From positions 4,774,001 through 4,838,000 of the forward strand of contig NZ_CP110011.1 in assembly GCF_025947345.1 (NCBI RefSeq): a DNA stretch of 64,000 nucleotides. Direction: 5' to 3'. The stretch comes from Flavobacterium sp. N502536. Lineage in GTDB: Bacteria; Bacteroidota; Bacteroidia; Flavobacteriales; Flavobacteriaceae. The position numbers were made by a program, and so were the translations under genes. Positions 1-9,337 of the stretch are shown here, piece by piece. How positions within the stretch are numbered: position 1 is the stretch's first letter; the number at the start of each line of letters is the position of its first letter. Below the pieces are notes generated by a model, which searched no databases, was not told the origin of the DNA, and worked only from the letters and a program-made list of their open reading frames with translations.

Positions 1-992
1 GACAGCAGGGTGATCATATACAAAACAAATAACGGCAAAGCAGCCTGTGTAGAATCCATTCCGTAAACAGAGCTCAAGTAAGCCGGCGTCCAGAATAAGA
101 AAAACCACCATACACCATCGGTCATGAATTTTCCAAAAGCGAATGCCCAGGTTTGTTTGTATTTAAAGCAATCTACAAAAGATACTTTGTCTTTGGTTTC
201 CGGAACATATCCTTCTAACTTACTGTCGGCCACATCATCCTGCTGGATATATTCTAACTCTGCAGCACTTACTTTTGGGTGTTTTTCGGGTTTATCATAC
301 ATAAAAATCCAGAATCCCATCCAGATAAAGCCTAAAGCTCCAATAATGATAAACGCCATTTCCCATCCGAACGATTTTGCTATAAACGGAATGGATATTG
401 GAGCTGCTAGTGCCCCAACAGTGGCACCTGCATTAAAAATACTGGTTGAAAATGCCCTGTCTTTTTTAGGAAAATATTCGGCTGTTGTTTTAATAGCTGC
501 CGGAAAATTTCCTGCTTCTCCTACGGCCAGAACAAAACGGGCGAAGATGAACAAGGTTACACTTACATTGATTACCAATCCGGTATCTTTCACAAGATGA
601 ATCGCTTCCTTCGCTCCTTCAAAACCTACCAACCAGTTTCCTGTAATGATTCCGGCCGTGGCAATACCACAAAAGGCATGCAAACAAGCTCCAAAAGACC
701 AGATTCCAATCGCCCAGAGAAATCCTTTTTTAGTATCCATCCAATCCACAAATCTTCCTGCAAACAGCAGCGAAACAGCATAAAATATAGAAAACAAGGC
801 GGTTATATTTCCATAGTCATTATTCGTCCAATGAAACTCCGGCGCAATAAAATCGCTCCAGGTTAAGGAAAGTACCTGTCTGTCTAAGTAATTAATGGTT
901 GTAGCAAAAAATAGCAACGCACATATACTCCAACGATAACTTCCTGTAATTTTTTTGGTTTGGCTCATAATAACTGCATCTGTTTGGTTCAT
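1..992 (-). CDS. MFS transporter, hexuronate (ExuT)-like, 3' end outside window
   Basis: This is the N-terminal 330 residues of a major facilitator transporter. The reading frame stays open from the ATG at 992 down to base 1, so the C-terminus lies outside the window. The first membrane helix is followed by NYLDRQVLS, typical of the anion:cation symporter branch that takes up hexuronates and related sugar acids. Later come an ARFVLAVGEAGNFPAA segment and further hydrophobic helices. Bacteroidota members often sit in loci for pectin or other uronic-acid polysaccharides. A strong promoter and a LacI-type palindrome lie directly upstream. The family is clear; the exact substrate is inferred. Confidence 0.85.
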   Translation of the reverse strand, partial: MNQTDAVIMSQTKKITGSYRWSICALLFFATTINYLDRQVLSLTWSDFIAPEFHWTNNDYGNITALFSIFYAVSLLFAGRFVDWMDTKKGFLWAIGIWSFGACLHAFCGIATAGIITGNWLVGFEGAKEAIHLVKDTGLVINVSVTLFIFARFVLAVGEAGNFPAAIKTTAEYFPKKDRAFSTSIFNAGATVGALAAPISIPFIAKSFGWEMAFIIIGALGFIWMGFWIFMYDKPEKHPKVSAAELEYIQQDDVADSKLEGYVPETKDKVSFVDCFKYKQTWAFAFGKFMTDGVWWFFLFWTPAYLSSVYGMDSTQAALPLFVLYMITLL

Positions 993-1102
993 GGTAATGG
1001 TTTATTATAAAATTGATATTTTTTCGGGTAGTTTAATCTGTAGTTAACACACGATACAAAAACAGCAGCACCTTTGAATTTAATCTAGCAAAATTAAACA
1101 AA

Positions 1103-1116
1103 TGTAATCGATTGCA
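1103..1116 (-). promoter_or_regulatory. LacI-type operator palindrome
   Basis: TGTAATCGATTGCA is a near-perfect inverted repeat around a central CG (one mismatched pair), the usual form of LacI/GalR-family operators. It lies immediately downstream of the -7 box of the transporter promoter, where a bound repressor would block initiation. The regulator is not in the window. Confidence 0.55.
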
Positions 1117-1147
1117 CAAATATAGTTTTAAATCTTTATATTCCAAA
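1117..1147 (-). promoter_or_regulatory. Bacteroidota promoter of the MFS transporter
   Basis: Read on the minus strand: TTTG (1147-1144), a 19-base spacer, then TATATTTG (1124-1117). This is a full match to the Bacteroidota primary-sigma consensus. The rest of 993-1432 is AT-rich and holds no gene. Confidence 0.7.
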
Positions 1148-1432
1148 TAAATTATAGAAAAAATTAATTTAAACTCATAATTAAACATATCAATCAAAAA
1201 AAAGAACTCAAAATTACATATTAAACAATATATTTGTTAAAAGCTATTGTGTGAAATTTGTCCGTTTTATGTATCAAAATTGTCCAGAAAACTTTCACTT
1301 TTGATGAATCCCCAGTAATTCTGCAATCTACAAGGCAAAAGTCATTTGTTACATTTTTACCGGAACTAAAATCTGATCTAAAATTTTGCGATTAAAACAC
1401 CCATTCCATTCACTTAAAAATTCAAATAATTC

Positions 1433-2389
1433 ATGAAAAAATTGCCTTTTTTTAAATACTATACCATCAAAGAAGTACTTCTAACGCTATTTTTACTCAC
1501 CATAATGCAGTCTAAATTACACGCACAAGATCAAATCATACCACTGTGGAATACGATTCCAGGAGCTATAAAAGCTTCTAATTATATAGAAAACGAATCT
1601 CTTAAAGACGGAAAAGTGCAAAGCACCAGTTTGGTCAGCATTCCAACTCTGAGTATTTTTTTACCGAAAAATCCTAAACCCAATCAGACTGCTGTTCTTA
1701 TTTTCCCAGGCGGAGGATATCAGCATTTAGCAATAGACAAAGAAGGTACGAAAGTTGCCAACTGGCTGAATCGTTTAGGAATTGCCGCTTTTGTGGTCAA
1801 ATACAGATTGCCCAGTGATCAGATCATGAAAAATAAGAATACCGGGCCATTACAGGATGCGCAGGAAGCTATGCGTTATGTGAGGCAAAATGCAGCCAAA
1901 TACGGCATAGACAGCAACAAAATTGGTGTTATAGGCTTCTCAGCGGGAGGACATTTGGCCTCGACCTTAGCCACTCATTACGACGATGTGACCTATGAAA
2001 CAAATTCTACAATAAGTGCCCGTCCGGATTTTACGCTATTGATCTATCCGGTAATTTCGATGCAAAATGATATTACGCACAAGGGCTCACAAACGAGTCT
2101 GCTCGGCAATCATCCTTCTCAGGAGTTACTGGATTTTTATTCAAACGAGAAGAAAGTTACTTCAAAGACTCCTGCAGCTTTTTTAATTCACGCTACCGAT
2201 GATAAAGTGGTTTTAGCTGAGAATAGTATCAATTACTACCTTGCACTCAAAAAAAATGGCGTTCCGGCTGAGTTACATCTTTATGAAAAAGGTGGGCATG
2301 GTTTTGGTCTGGGAGTAAACGATACCAGTAAATTCTGGACCAAAGACTGTGAAGAATGGCTAAAAGTTAAGGGTTACGCCAAATTCTAA
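1433..2389 (+). CDS. Secreted alpha/beta hydrolase, acetyl-esterase/xylanase-B-like
   Basis: A 318-residue esterase of the alpha/beta hydrolase fold (BD-FAE/AXE-like group that deacetylates plant polysaccharides). Residues 1-31 form a signal peptide ending in HAQ. The oxyanion motif FPGGGY is at 91-96, the nucleophile elbow GFSAGGH at 168-174 (Ser170), the acid is Asp256 or Asp257 in HATDDKVV, and the histidine is His289 in GGHGFG. It is divergent from the uronate-type transporter, consistent with a shared carbohydrate role. The substrate is inferred only. Confidence 0.8.
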   Translation: MKKLPFFKYYTIKEVLLTLFLLTIMQSKLHAQDQIIPLWNTIPGAIKASNYIENESLKDGKVQSTSLVSIPTLSIFLPKNPKPNQTAVLIFPGGGYQHLAIDKEGTKVANWLNRLGIAAFVVKYRLPSDQIMKNKNTGPLQDAQEAMRYVRQNAAKYGIDSNKIGVIGFSAGGHLASTLATHYDDVTYETNSTISARPDFTLLIYPVISMQNDITHKGSQTSLLGNHPSQELLDFYSNEKKVTSKTPAAFLIHATDDKVVLAENSINYYLALKKNGVPAELHLYEKGGHGFGLGVNDTSKFWTKDCEEWLKVKGYAKF

Positions 2390-2933
2390 CGAAAAATAAA
2401 AGCAAAAAAAAGGGTCTTTAGACTCGGTTAACCAACCAACCAAATCTAAAAACCCTATAAAAATAAGACTCTTTTGTACTCTTGCAAATTCATACAAAGC
2501 TTATACCCACGATCAAATGAATAAGTCAAATTTTCATTGTAATTAAAAAAATTGTTTCTCCAAAAACAGTTAATTATAGCAACCTACATGCCGCACAAAA
2601 GGTAAACACGACATAACCCACGGTTTCTACGGCGCAAAAGTACATGCAACTTTAGAGAAATCATTACGCCTTTCCACATTCCAAAAATCTTTTTCGCTCT
2701 ACTACCGCTAAGTCACTGACTGTCTGAATCAGCAGGGGGTGAAAATCTTTTATTTTTTTTCTGAGGTGCTGAGGTGCTAAGGTTTTGAAAACTTTGTGGT
2801 TTTCTTATTCTAGATTAAGTTGAAACAAATTCTTTACTAGTAAATTTGTCAAACACATGTCTTTTTCTAAGGTACTAAGATTGTGGAATCTAAAACCTTA
2901 GAACCTTAGTACCTCAAAAAAACTCTACTAGCT
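2390..2933. other. Gene-free stretch with hairpins
   Basis: I see no gene here. It contains a hairpin at 2411-2456 (listed separately), a short tandem-like tract built on GAGGTGCTAAGGTT near 2761-2790, and an inverted repeat AGGTACTAAG / CTTAGTACCT around 2870-2918 just before the next gene. The same kind of low-complexity tract recurs near 40910-40950, so it looks like a dispersed intergenic repeat. Confidence 0.5.
2411..2456. terminator. Hairpin after the esterase gene
   Basis: AGGGTCTTTAGA (2411-2422) pairs with TCTAAAAACCCT (2445-2456), one mismatch. On the plus strand no U-run follows; on the minus strand T7 follows. It could stop transcription from either side, better from the minus side. 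Confidence 0.4.
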
Positions 2934-3248
2934 ATGAAAACATACGAATTTATAATACTTGGAAAAAACCAGGCGATACTGGAAATTTTGCTGCGACTGG
3001 TCAATGCTTATGAAAACTGGAATGCAGTTGGTTTCAGTGACGAAAAATCAGCACAGGAGTATTTTCTGAACCACAAAATAGATATTGTTCTTTTGAGTTC
3101 GGGAATTGAAGATCATATCGAGAAGGAATTTACCTCTTTCTGCCTGAAAGAGCAGCCAAATGTCGAAGTTATTGAACATTTTGGAGGGGGAAGCGGATTG
3201 TTAAAATCAGAAATAGAGCATCGACTACATCTTAAAGGAAATTTATAG
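2934..3248 (+). CDS. Hypothetical protein, receiver-like fold
   Basis: A 104-residue cytoplasmic protein. The pattern YEFIILGKN near the start, then DIVLLSSGIED at about 49-59, resembles beta-strands 1 and 3 of a response-regulator receiver, but an Asp in the phosphoacceptor position with the usual following residues is not obvious. No output domain is present. It could be a degenerate stand-alone receiver. Function unknown. It is followed closely by the 2H phosphoesterase gene. Confidence 0.6.
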   Translation: MKTYEFIILGKNQAILEILLRLVNAYENWNAVGFSDEKSAQEYFLNHKIDIVLLSSGIEDHIEKEFTSFCLKEQPNVEVIEHFGGGSGLLKSEIEHRLHLKGNL

Positions 3249-3353
3249 ACCGCAGCATTTCTTCGCGTGTGGCCTCGCGTTTTAAAGGGACTGATCTTAA
3301 ACCGTCCGAATCCAAACGGTTTATTTAAATTTGCACCAAACCAAACGCCAAAA

Positions 3354-3914
3354 ATGGAAAAGAAATATTCAGTTGTTATTCATCCGTCACAAGAAATAAT
3401 TGAGGCTATCAAAGTAATGAAAGAACTTTTAGCTGCTGAAATTGGCTGGTACAATAGTAAGAATTCAATAGCGCATATTACGATTTGTGAATTTTCAATT
3501 GACGATTCTCAAATAGATAAATTCAAACAAAGGCTTTTAAAAGTTTGTGATAGCTTTACTCCTTTTCAGGTGCTTTTGGATCATTTTGGTTCGTATGAAA
3601 ACGGTGCTTTTTTCATTGCTCCAAACGAAGAATCAAAGAAGGATTTAAAACCGATTATGAAAAAAACACAGGAGGCATTACTGCTTTCTAATCTTAAAAA
3701 AAGCAGCGATCCTCATATTTCTATTGGTAGAAAACTGACTCCTGAGCATCTTAAAACAGCATCACAGCTTTTTACCACAATTGCAATGGATTTTTTATGC
3801 GAAGCAATCATTTTACGCGAATTCGACCCTATAAAAAAACAGTTTTTTATGATTGATTCGATCCCTTTTGGCAGTAATCCTCAACCGGAATTAATTCAGG
3901 GAAGTTTGTTTTAA
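3354..3914 (+). CDS. 2H phosphoesterase / 2'-5' RNA ligase-like protein
   Basis: A 186-residue protein of the LigT/2H superfamily, which act on 2',5' or cyclic phosphodiester bonds in RNA and nucleotides. Both signature motifs are present: HIT at 41-43 and HIS at 121-123, spaced as in two-lobed 2H enzymes. The start at 3354 is chosen over an upstream ATG (3267) because TAAATTTG at 3326-3333 looks like its own -7 promoter box and lies inside the longer frame. Substrate unknown. Confidence 0.75.
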   Translation: MEKKYSVVIHPSQEIIEAIKVMKELLAAEIGWYNSKNSIAHITICEFSIDDSQIDKFKQRLLKVCDSFTPFQVLLDHFGSYENGAFFIAPNEESKKDLKPIMKKTQEALLLSNLKKSSDPHISIGRKLTPEHLKTASQLFTTIAMDFLCEAIILREFDPIKKQFFMIDSIPFGSNPQPELIQGSLF

Positions 3915-4020
3915 ATGTGAAGTGTGAGATTTCCCGTTCCTCGAAATGACAAGATTGCGCAAACCTGAAACTTGAAACTTGAAACTTGGAATTTGGAATT
4001 TGGAATTTGATATTTAGAAT
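3914..4020. repeat. Intergenic low-complexity repeat tract
   Basis: This holds pieces of three repeat families seen elsewhere in the window: a GTGAAGTGTGAGAT tract, the CGAAATGACAAGATTGCG arm (compare 17931-17949 and 31685-31701), and tandem CTTGAAA / GGAATTT units. Confidence 0.6.
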
Positions 4021-4052
4021 TTCCGTATATTTGAATTTTACAATTCGCTACT

Positions 4053-4976
4053 ATGAAATCACTAGATTCCTTTTACAAAGATATTACTGAAGGCTCATCG
4101 GTTGAACCGAGTTCTTTATTGCCTAATGACATTCAAAAAGAAATAGGTCATTTTAATGTGTTTGATATTAAGGAACTTCTGGAACGGCTTCAGGGAAAGG
4201 CGATCATGCCTTATGACCGACGTGCTTATTACAAAATCAGTTTGATTAAAGGCCGAAACCGTGCTGAATATGCTGATAAAATAATCGAAATCGAAAAACA
4301 AGGTTTTCTGTTTGCTACGCCAAAAATCCCATACAATTATTTGCCTCAGGACACTAATCAGTCGGGACAATTTTGTGTGTTTACCAGTGAGTTTTTATCA
4401 AAAACGAAAAGCGGAATTGATTTAGATGAACTTCCGATTTTTGCTTCTGACGGTTATCCTGTTTTTCAGCTAACGGACGAAGAAGTGATCGAAGTAGAAT
4501 TGATTTTCAACAAAATACAAAAAGAAATCAACTCCGATTATATTTACAAATACGATCTGATTCGGAATTATGTTGCTGAGTTAATTCACTTCGGACAGAA
4601 ATTACAGCCTATAACGGCCTTGTATTCGAAGCACAATTCGGCAGCCAGAGTTTCCTCTTTATTTGCTGAACTGTTAGAACGACAATTTCCGATAGAATCT
4701 CCAAATCAGCGATTACAGCTCAGAACCGCCAAAGATTTTGCAGAAAGATTATCGGTTCATGTGAATCATCTCAATAAGGTTCTAAAAGAAAATACCGGGA
4801 AAACTACGACCGAATTAATCAGCAGCCGTTTGACCAGTGAAGCCAAAATTCTTTTAAAACAAACAGACTGGAACATCTCCGAAATTGCTTTTTCTTTGGG
4901 TTTTGAAGAATTAGCTCATTTCTCTAATTTCTTTAAAAAACAAACCTCTTTTACACCTTTAGCCTTCCGTACTTAA
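4053..4976 (+). CDS. AraC-family transcriptional regulator
   Basis: A 307-residue regulator. The C-terminal third is a two-HTH AraC domain: RLSVHVNHLNKVLKENTG forms the first recognition region and DWNISEIAFSLGFEELAHFSNFFKK with TSFTPLAFR the second. The N-terminal part is a cupin-like sensor region. TATATTTG at 4026-4033 is a good -7 box. The SDR gene follows on the same strand after 131 bases, and in Flavobacterium such regulators commonly control the adjacent oxidoreductase; that link is inferred. Confidence 0.85.
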   Translation: MKSLDSFYKDITEGSSVEPSSLLPNDIQKEIGHFNVFDIKELLERLQGKAIMPYDRRAYYKISLIKGRNRAEYADKIIEIEKQGFLFATPKIPYNYLPQDTNQSGQFCVFTSEFLSKTKSGIDLDELPIFASDGYPVFQLTDEEVIEVELIFNKIQKEINSDYIYKYDLIRNYVAELIHFGQKLQPITALYSKHNSAARVSSLFAELLERQFPIESPNQRLQLRTAKDFAERLSVHVNHLNKVLKENTGKTTTELISSRLTSEAKILLKQTDWNISEIAFSLGFEELAHFSNFFKKQTSFTPLAFRT

Positions 4977-5107
4977 TTTCATGATTTGAATTTCGCAAAC
5001 TTCGGTTTGATATTTACAACTCCCCACACCTGCTTCGCTCCTACCTTTGTATTATGAATTGAAAGAATGATTTCAACACAAACAATCATAATAAAAACAA
5101 ATATAAA

Positions 5108-5872
5108 ATGGCAGTAAACACAAAAATTGCTCTGGTTACCGGTGGTAGCAGAGGTTTAGGGAAAAATATGGCAATCGCAATTGCCAAAAAAGGAATCGAC
5201 GTAATCATTACCTATAACAGTAAAAAAGACGAAGCCGATTCGGTTGTAAAAGAAATTGAGGGTTTAGGGCAAAAAGCAGCCGCTCTTCAATTAAATGTGG
5301 CCGATTCCGGTACATTTGATCCCTTTTTTAACTCTATTTCAGAAACTCTAAAAAATACTTTTAAAACGGATACGTTTGACTTTTTAGTAAACAATGCCGG
5401 AATTGGACTCCACAATTCATTTATAGGAACAACAGAAGCCGAATTCGACCAATTGACTAATATACAGTTTAAAGGGCCTTTTTTCTTAACACAAAAAGCG
5501 CTAAAGCTCATGAATGACGGTGGCGGAATTGTAAATATCTCAACCGGTCTGGCAAGATTTTCTTTTCCGGGTTATGCAGCCTATGCCTCTATGAAAGGTG
5601 CTATTGAAACGCTAACAAAATATCAGGCCAAAGAATTGGGCGAACGAAAAATCAGAGCTAATGTAGTTGCTCCGGGCGCTATCGAAACCGATTTTGGTGG
5701 CGGAGTGGTACGCGACAACGAACAGTTAAACAAAAACTTAGCTGCAGTTACCGCCCTTGGAAGAGTAGGTTTACCGGACGATATTGGCGGTGTAGTTGCC
5801 TTTTTATGTACCGAAGATGCACGCTGGGTAAACGCACAACGCATCGAAGTTTCAGGCGGAATGAATTTGTAA
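5108..5872 (+). CDS. SDR-family NAD(P)-dependent oxidoreductase
   Basis: A 254-residue classical short-chain dehydrogenase. The cofactor motif TGGSRGLG is at 11-18, the structural NNAG at 95-98, and the catalytic Ser145 with Tyr159-x3-Lys163 (YASMK). The C-terminal segment RVGLPDDIGGVVAFLCTED is typical of the FabG-like group. The substrate cannot be read from the sequence. TACCTTTG at 5042-5049 is its likely -7 box. A tandem pair of palindromic hairpins follows the gene. Confidence 0.87.
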   Translation: MAVNTKIALVTGGSRGLGKNMAIAIAKKGIDVIITYNSKKDEADSVVKEIEGLGQKAAALQLNVADSGTFDPFFNSISETLKNTFKTDTFDFLVNNAGIGLHNSFIGTTEAEFDQLTNIQFKGPFFLTQKALKLMNDGGGIVNISTGLARFSFPGYAAYASMKGAIETLTKYQAKELGERKIRANVVAPGAIETDFGGGVVRDNEQLNKNLAAVTALGRVGLPDDIGGVVAFLCTEDARWVNAQRIEVSGGMNL

Positions 5873-5896
5873 TTTTTATTTTGCGAATCTATAATT

Positions 5897-5929
5897 AAAC
5901 CCGACAGGTTTTTGAAACCTGTCGGGTTT
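5897..5929. terminator. CCCGACAGG-type palindromic hairpin
   Basis: AAACCCGACAGGTTT, three-base loop, and its exact complement. It lies 25 bases after the SDR stop. The same palindrome recurs at 5986, 49428 and 50203, so it is a dispersed repeat that may serve as a bidirectional terminator. Confidence 0.65.
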
Positions 5930-5985
5930 GGTATGCGGAATTCAACTATTTCGTTTTAAACATTTTATAGCAGTACTAAAAAACT

Positions 5986-6018
5986 AAACCCGACAGATCT
6001 TTAAAATCAGTCGGGTTT
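5986..6018. terminator. Second CCCGACAG-type palindrome
   Basis: A slightly decayed copy: AAACCCGACAGAT pairs with ATCaGTCGGGTTT. It lies between the convergent SDR gene and the PepSY-like gene. Confidence 0.55.
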
Positions 6019-6054
6019 GTCCTTTTTAATATATTGAGTTAGTAAGAATGCTTT

Positions 6055-6528
6055 TTAATCTTTTTCGATGATTACATCAAAACCTCCATTTTTATCAAAC
6101 ACCACATCGTAGAATTTAGAGTTTTTTTGTACTCCAACCTCGTAGGTGGTTTTATTTTTATCGTCAACTACAACCGCTAGTTCTTTGATAGCACTGGCAG
6201 GGTAATTTTTCTTCAGATAGGCTTGTGCTTTTAGTGGTAGCTGACTTAACGGAATTTGTAACTCCAAGGCTTTCAGAACTCCTAAATTATCATAAACCGC
6301 CAACGCATTAGTATTTATGTCCTTTTTGAATTTGGCCTCATATCGAATTTCGTCATCATCATCTCCAACGTATTTCAAAGTCCATACCGGAACTTTACCT
6401 GGATATTCTTTCTGAAAAGTAAACACTACTTTTTCGGGTGGAGTCACCACTTTGTTGGGATAAACTTCATTTTGCCCTATTAAAAAGCTGCTATACAAAA
6501 AGAGAATCATTATGAATAGGTTTTTCAT
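6055..6528 (-). CDS. PepSY-like (beta-lactamase-inhibitor-like) secreted protein
   Basis: A 157-residue exported protein. The chosen start (6528) gives a clean signal peptide, MKNLFIMILFLYSSFLIGQ; a start 36 bases upstream would put 12 extra residues before it. The mature part has two short repeats of the PepSY-like type (FQKEYPGKVPVWTLKY and AYLKKNYPASAIKELAVV), a fold common in Bacteroidota periplasmic proteins of unknown role. It is a single-gene unit convergent with the SDR gene. Confidence 0.7.
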   Translation of the reverse strand: MKNLFIMILFLYSSFLIGQNEVYPNKVVTPPEKVVFTFQKEYPGKVPVWTLKYVGDDDDEIRYEAKFKKDINTNALAVYDNLGVLKALELQIPLSQLPLKAQAYLKKNYPASAIKELAVVVDDKNKTTYEVGVQKNSKFYDVVFDKNGGFDVIIEKD

Positions 6529-6677
6529 GTGCCCCAATTTTAAATTAACAATCCTTTCAATCACGTATTAAAATTACTACTTTATTTTGAAGAAAAAATG
6601 ATCTTATAAAAAAATGTTAAAATAAACGGTAACAATGTTCTTTCTCAGGCGTCTTACGAGAAACCAAAACCACAAAA

Positions 6678-7397
6678 ATGAATGCTAACCTGAAAAATTT
6701 TGAAACCTCACCACAATTTTATGCCCGTATAGCAGGTGCCTTATATCTGGTGATTATTGTCATGGGATTCTTCGCCGAGACCTTTGTCAGAAACAAATTG
6801 TTTGTGCCCGGAGATGCTAACGCAACGGCCAATAACATTATACATTCGCAATTTTTATGGAAAATTGGCATTACGGCAGATCTCATCATGCAAATTTGCG
6901 ATTTACCCGTAATGATTATTCTCTATTACCTGCTAAAACCCGTAAACCGGAAACTGGCTCTTTTAAATTTATCGTTTAATTTAATTCAGACTGCCGTTTT
7001 AGTAGCCAATAAACTCAATCTTCTCGCAGCTTTGTTCTTTTTGGGTGATGCTGCCTACTTAAAATCTTTCGATCCGGATCAATTGCACACCCTGTCGTAT
7101 CTTTCGATCAAACTGCATGATTTTGGTTTCGGAATCGGATTGATCTTTTTTGGATTTGTATGTCTGCTGGAAGGCTATATGATCTTTAAATCGGGCTACT
7201 TTCCAAAAGCAATCGGGGTGTTAATGGCCATTGCCGGGATCTGTTATCTCACCAATAGTTTTGCCTTAATTCTGGCTCCGCAACTTTCGAGCATCCTTTT
7301 ATTGATGCCTTGTTTAATTGCCGAATTGTCACTTAGTTTATGGCTTGTCTTTAAAGGCGTAAATCTTCCTGTCTGGAAAGAAAAAATACTATCCTGA
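6678..7397 (+). CDS. DUF4386 family membrane protein
   Basis: A 239-residue integral membrane protein with about six hydrophobic helices. The opening FYARIAGALYLVIIVMGFFAE and the later KLHDFGFGIGLIFFGFVCLLEGYMI are characteristic of DUF4386. No biochemical role is established for the family. It stands alone and is followed by a good terminator. Confidence 0.82.
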   Translation: MNANLKNFETSPQFYARIAGALYLVIIVMGFFAETFVRNKLFVPGDANATANNIIHSQFLWKIGITADLIMQICDLPVMIILYYLLKPVNRKLALLNLSFNLIQTAVLVANKLNLLAALFFLGDAAYLKSFDPDQLHTLSYLSIKLHDFGFGIGLIFFGFVCLLEGYMIFKSGYFPKAIGVLMAIAGICYLTNSFALILAPQLSSILLLMPCLIAELSLSLWLVFKGVNLPVWKEKILS

Positions 7398-7425
7398 ACT
7401 TGTAACTAATACGAACACATCAAAA

Positions 7426-7457
7426 AAGCCTGCCGGAAATTACTCCTGAGCAGGCTT
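7426..7457 (+). terminator. Terminator after the DUF4386 gene
   Basis: AAGCCTGC (7426-7433) pairs with GCAGGCTT (7450-7457), followed by a T-rich tail. Confidence 0.65.
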
Positions 7458-7544
7458 CTTCTTTGAAATAATTGAATTAGTAAGCTTCCTTATTTCCAGT
7501 TTTTTATGAACTTTATTATAGTTCAACCCAATATTACATGGATA

Positions 7545-8243
7545 TTATTTTTTCAATCGATCCGACAATTCTCTCTTGTACGTAATACCAATTGGCAGTC
7601 TTTCATTTTTAATCACTACAAAATCTTTGTCCGTTGCTTCAATTTTATCCAGTGCTACGATATAGGATTTATGGATGCGCATGAAATTCTTCTCAGGCAG
7701 GCATTTCTCAAATTCACTGGTTGTGATAGAAGCCAGATACGTTCTTTTTATCGTATGCAGTTTCACATAATTGCCAAAACTCTGTGCAAACAAAAGCTGA
7801 TCTAATTCGATATCAATAAAATAACCATCAACCTTAACAGTAACGGCACTCGCAACAGCTTCTTCGGTTTTCATTTTACCATTTTCCGTCGCAAAAAAAC
7901 GATCGATCGCTTTCAGGAATCTCGGAAAATAAATGGGTTTGAGAAGATAATCTATAACACCGTAATCATAACTTTCAAGGGCATATTCCGAATAAGCCGT
8001 CGTCAAAATTGTACTGGGATGTGTTGGAATAATCTTCAGCAATTCCATCCCCGAAATCTCCGGCATATTGATATCCAAAAACATCAGATCAACAGGGTTT
8101 TCCCTCAAATAATCCATTGCCTCAATACCGTTATACCCCTGAAAAACCAATTCTAATTGTGGATTTTGTTTGATATAATTTGCCAGCACATAATGCGCTG
8201 CCGGTTCATCGTCGACAATTATACATTTTTTAGGCTCTCTCAT
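7545..8243 (-). CDS. LytTR-family response regulator
   Basis: A 232-residue response regulator. The receiver domain (about 1-120) has the acidic pair DD at 11-12 and the phosphoacceptor Asp57 in LMFLDINMPEISG. The LytTR DNA-binding domain occupies about 130-232, with FAQSFGNYVKLHT and FMRIHKSYIVAL. The start overlaps the end of the kinase gene by 4 bases, so the two are co-translated. The divergent efflux operon starting at 9447 is the likely target. Confidence 0.93.
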   Translation of the reverse strand: MREPKKCIIVDDEPAAHYVLANYIKQNPQLELVFQGYNGIEAMDYLRENPVDLMFLDINMPEISGMELLKIIPTHPSTILTTAYSEYALESYDYGVIDYLLKPIYFPRFLKAIDRFFATENGKMKTEEAVASAVTVKVDGYFIDIELDQLLFAQSFGNYVKLHTIKRTYLASITTSEFEKCLPEKNFMRIHKSYIVALDKIEATDKDFVVIKNERLPIGITYKRELSDRLKK

Positions 8244-9280
8244 TCGACAAACTTTTTCAATTGCACTTTCAAATCTACAATGTAAGTATTTTTATCGTCC
8301 TGAATGTCTAACTTATAGGCTTTACCATAAATCAGATTCAAACGCTCAATGGTATTTTTTAAACCAATCTTAGTCGAAACCACATCGGTTTTTTTCTTTG
8401 GAATGGAGTTCACCACATGCAAATGCAGCAAACCGTTCTCGACCGTAATAATGATTCTCACAAAACACTTCTCGATCGCACAAGTTCCGTGTTTGAACGC
8501 ATTTTCGATGAATGCAATCAACAGCATAGGCGATACTTTATAGGCGTTTTCGTTGTCAATTTTACAATCATAAGTAATCTCACAGCGATAGCCTACCCTT
8601 TCTTTTTCCAGCTGCACATAACTGTTTATAAATTCCAGTTCGTCTTCCAAAGAAACACATTGTTTGTTATTGCTTTCAAGCTGATAACGCATCAGTTGTG
8701 ATACTTTCATGATCAAATCCGGGGTCCGGTCCGGAAACTCCAGACTAATTCCGTACAGCGTATTAAAGGTATTGAATAAAAAGTGCGGATTCAATTGCCC
8801 CTTTAACGAATTCAATTGCATTTGATTGAACAAAAGCGTCTCATCCGTCTGTTTTCTATGGATTCGGTAAAATTTAAATACAATTATCGGACTTAATATA
8901 CAAACCAAAGTCCCCAAAACACTGGCCAGCTGATACACATAACTGCGTTGATGAGAGTTTTGATACAAACGGCAGTTACTAAACATTTCCAGGCTGGTAA
9001 TCTCATACAAAACAATCGAAAAGAGGAATACTCCTGCCAGTGTCAGAAAAATATAAGTTATAGGGCGCTGTTGTTTAAAAAGTATAGGAAGCAAAAAGAA
9101 ACGGTTGAATTGGGCGTGCAGGTACAAAACCAAATAGAAAAAAATGCCCATTAATATGGATGTAAAAGAACTGAACAACATCCAGTCGTTTTTTAAAGTA
9201 TAAATTGTAAATGAAAACGCAACCACGGCAATTTCCTGCCACCATTTGTGATCCAATATGTTTTCGAGTTGTCTCTTCAT
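8240..9280 (-). CDS. LytS-type sensor histidine kinase
   Basis: A 346-residue membrane kinase. Four hydrophobic helices fill about 1-150, without a large extracellular sensor. The His_kinase (LytS/YehU) domain follows, with the phosphoacceptor motif NPHFLFNTFNTLYG and the ATP-binding N-box AFIENAFKHG. It is the first gene of a two-gene operon with the LytTR regulator and is divergent from the TolC-RND-adaptor operon. Confidence 0.92.
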   Translation of the reverse strand: MKRQLENILDHKWWQEIAVVAFSFTIYTLKNDWMLFSSFTSILMGIFFYLVLYLHAQFNRFFLLPILFKQQRPITYIFLTLAGVFLFSIVLYEITSLEMFSNCRLYQNSHQRSYVYQLASVLGTLVCILSPIIVFKFYRIHRKQTDETLLFNQMQLNSLKGQLNPHFLFNTFNTLYGISLEFPDRTPDLIMKVSQLMRYQLESNNKQCVSLEDELEFINSYVQLEKERVGYRCEITYDCKIDNENAYKVSPMLLIAFIENAFKHGTCAIEKCFVRIIITVENGLLHLHVVNSIPKKKTDVVSTKIGLKNTIERLNLIYGKAYKLDIQDDKNTYIVDLKVQLKKFVE

Positions 9281-9337
9281 TCTTAAAACTTAAATAGTTT
9301 ACAAATTAACCACATTTTTTTAGTTTTTATTTCCATT

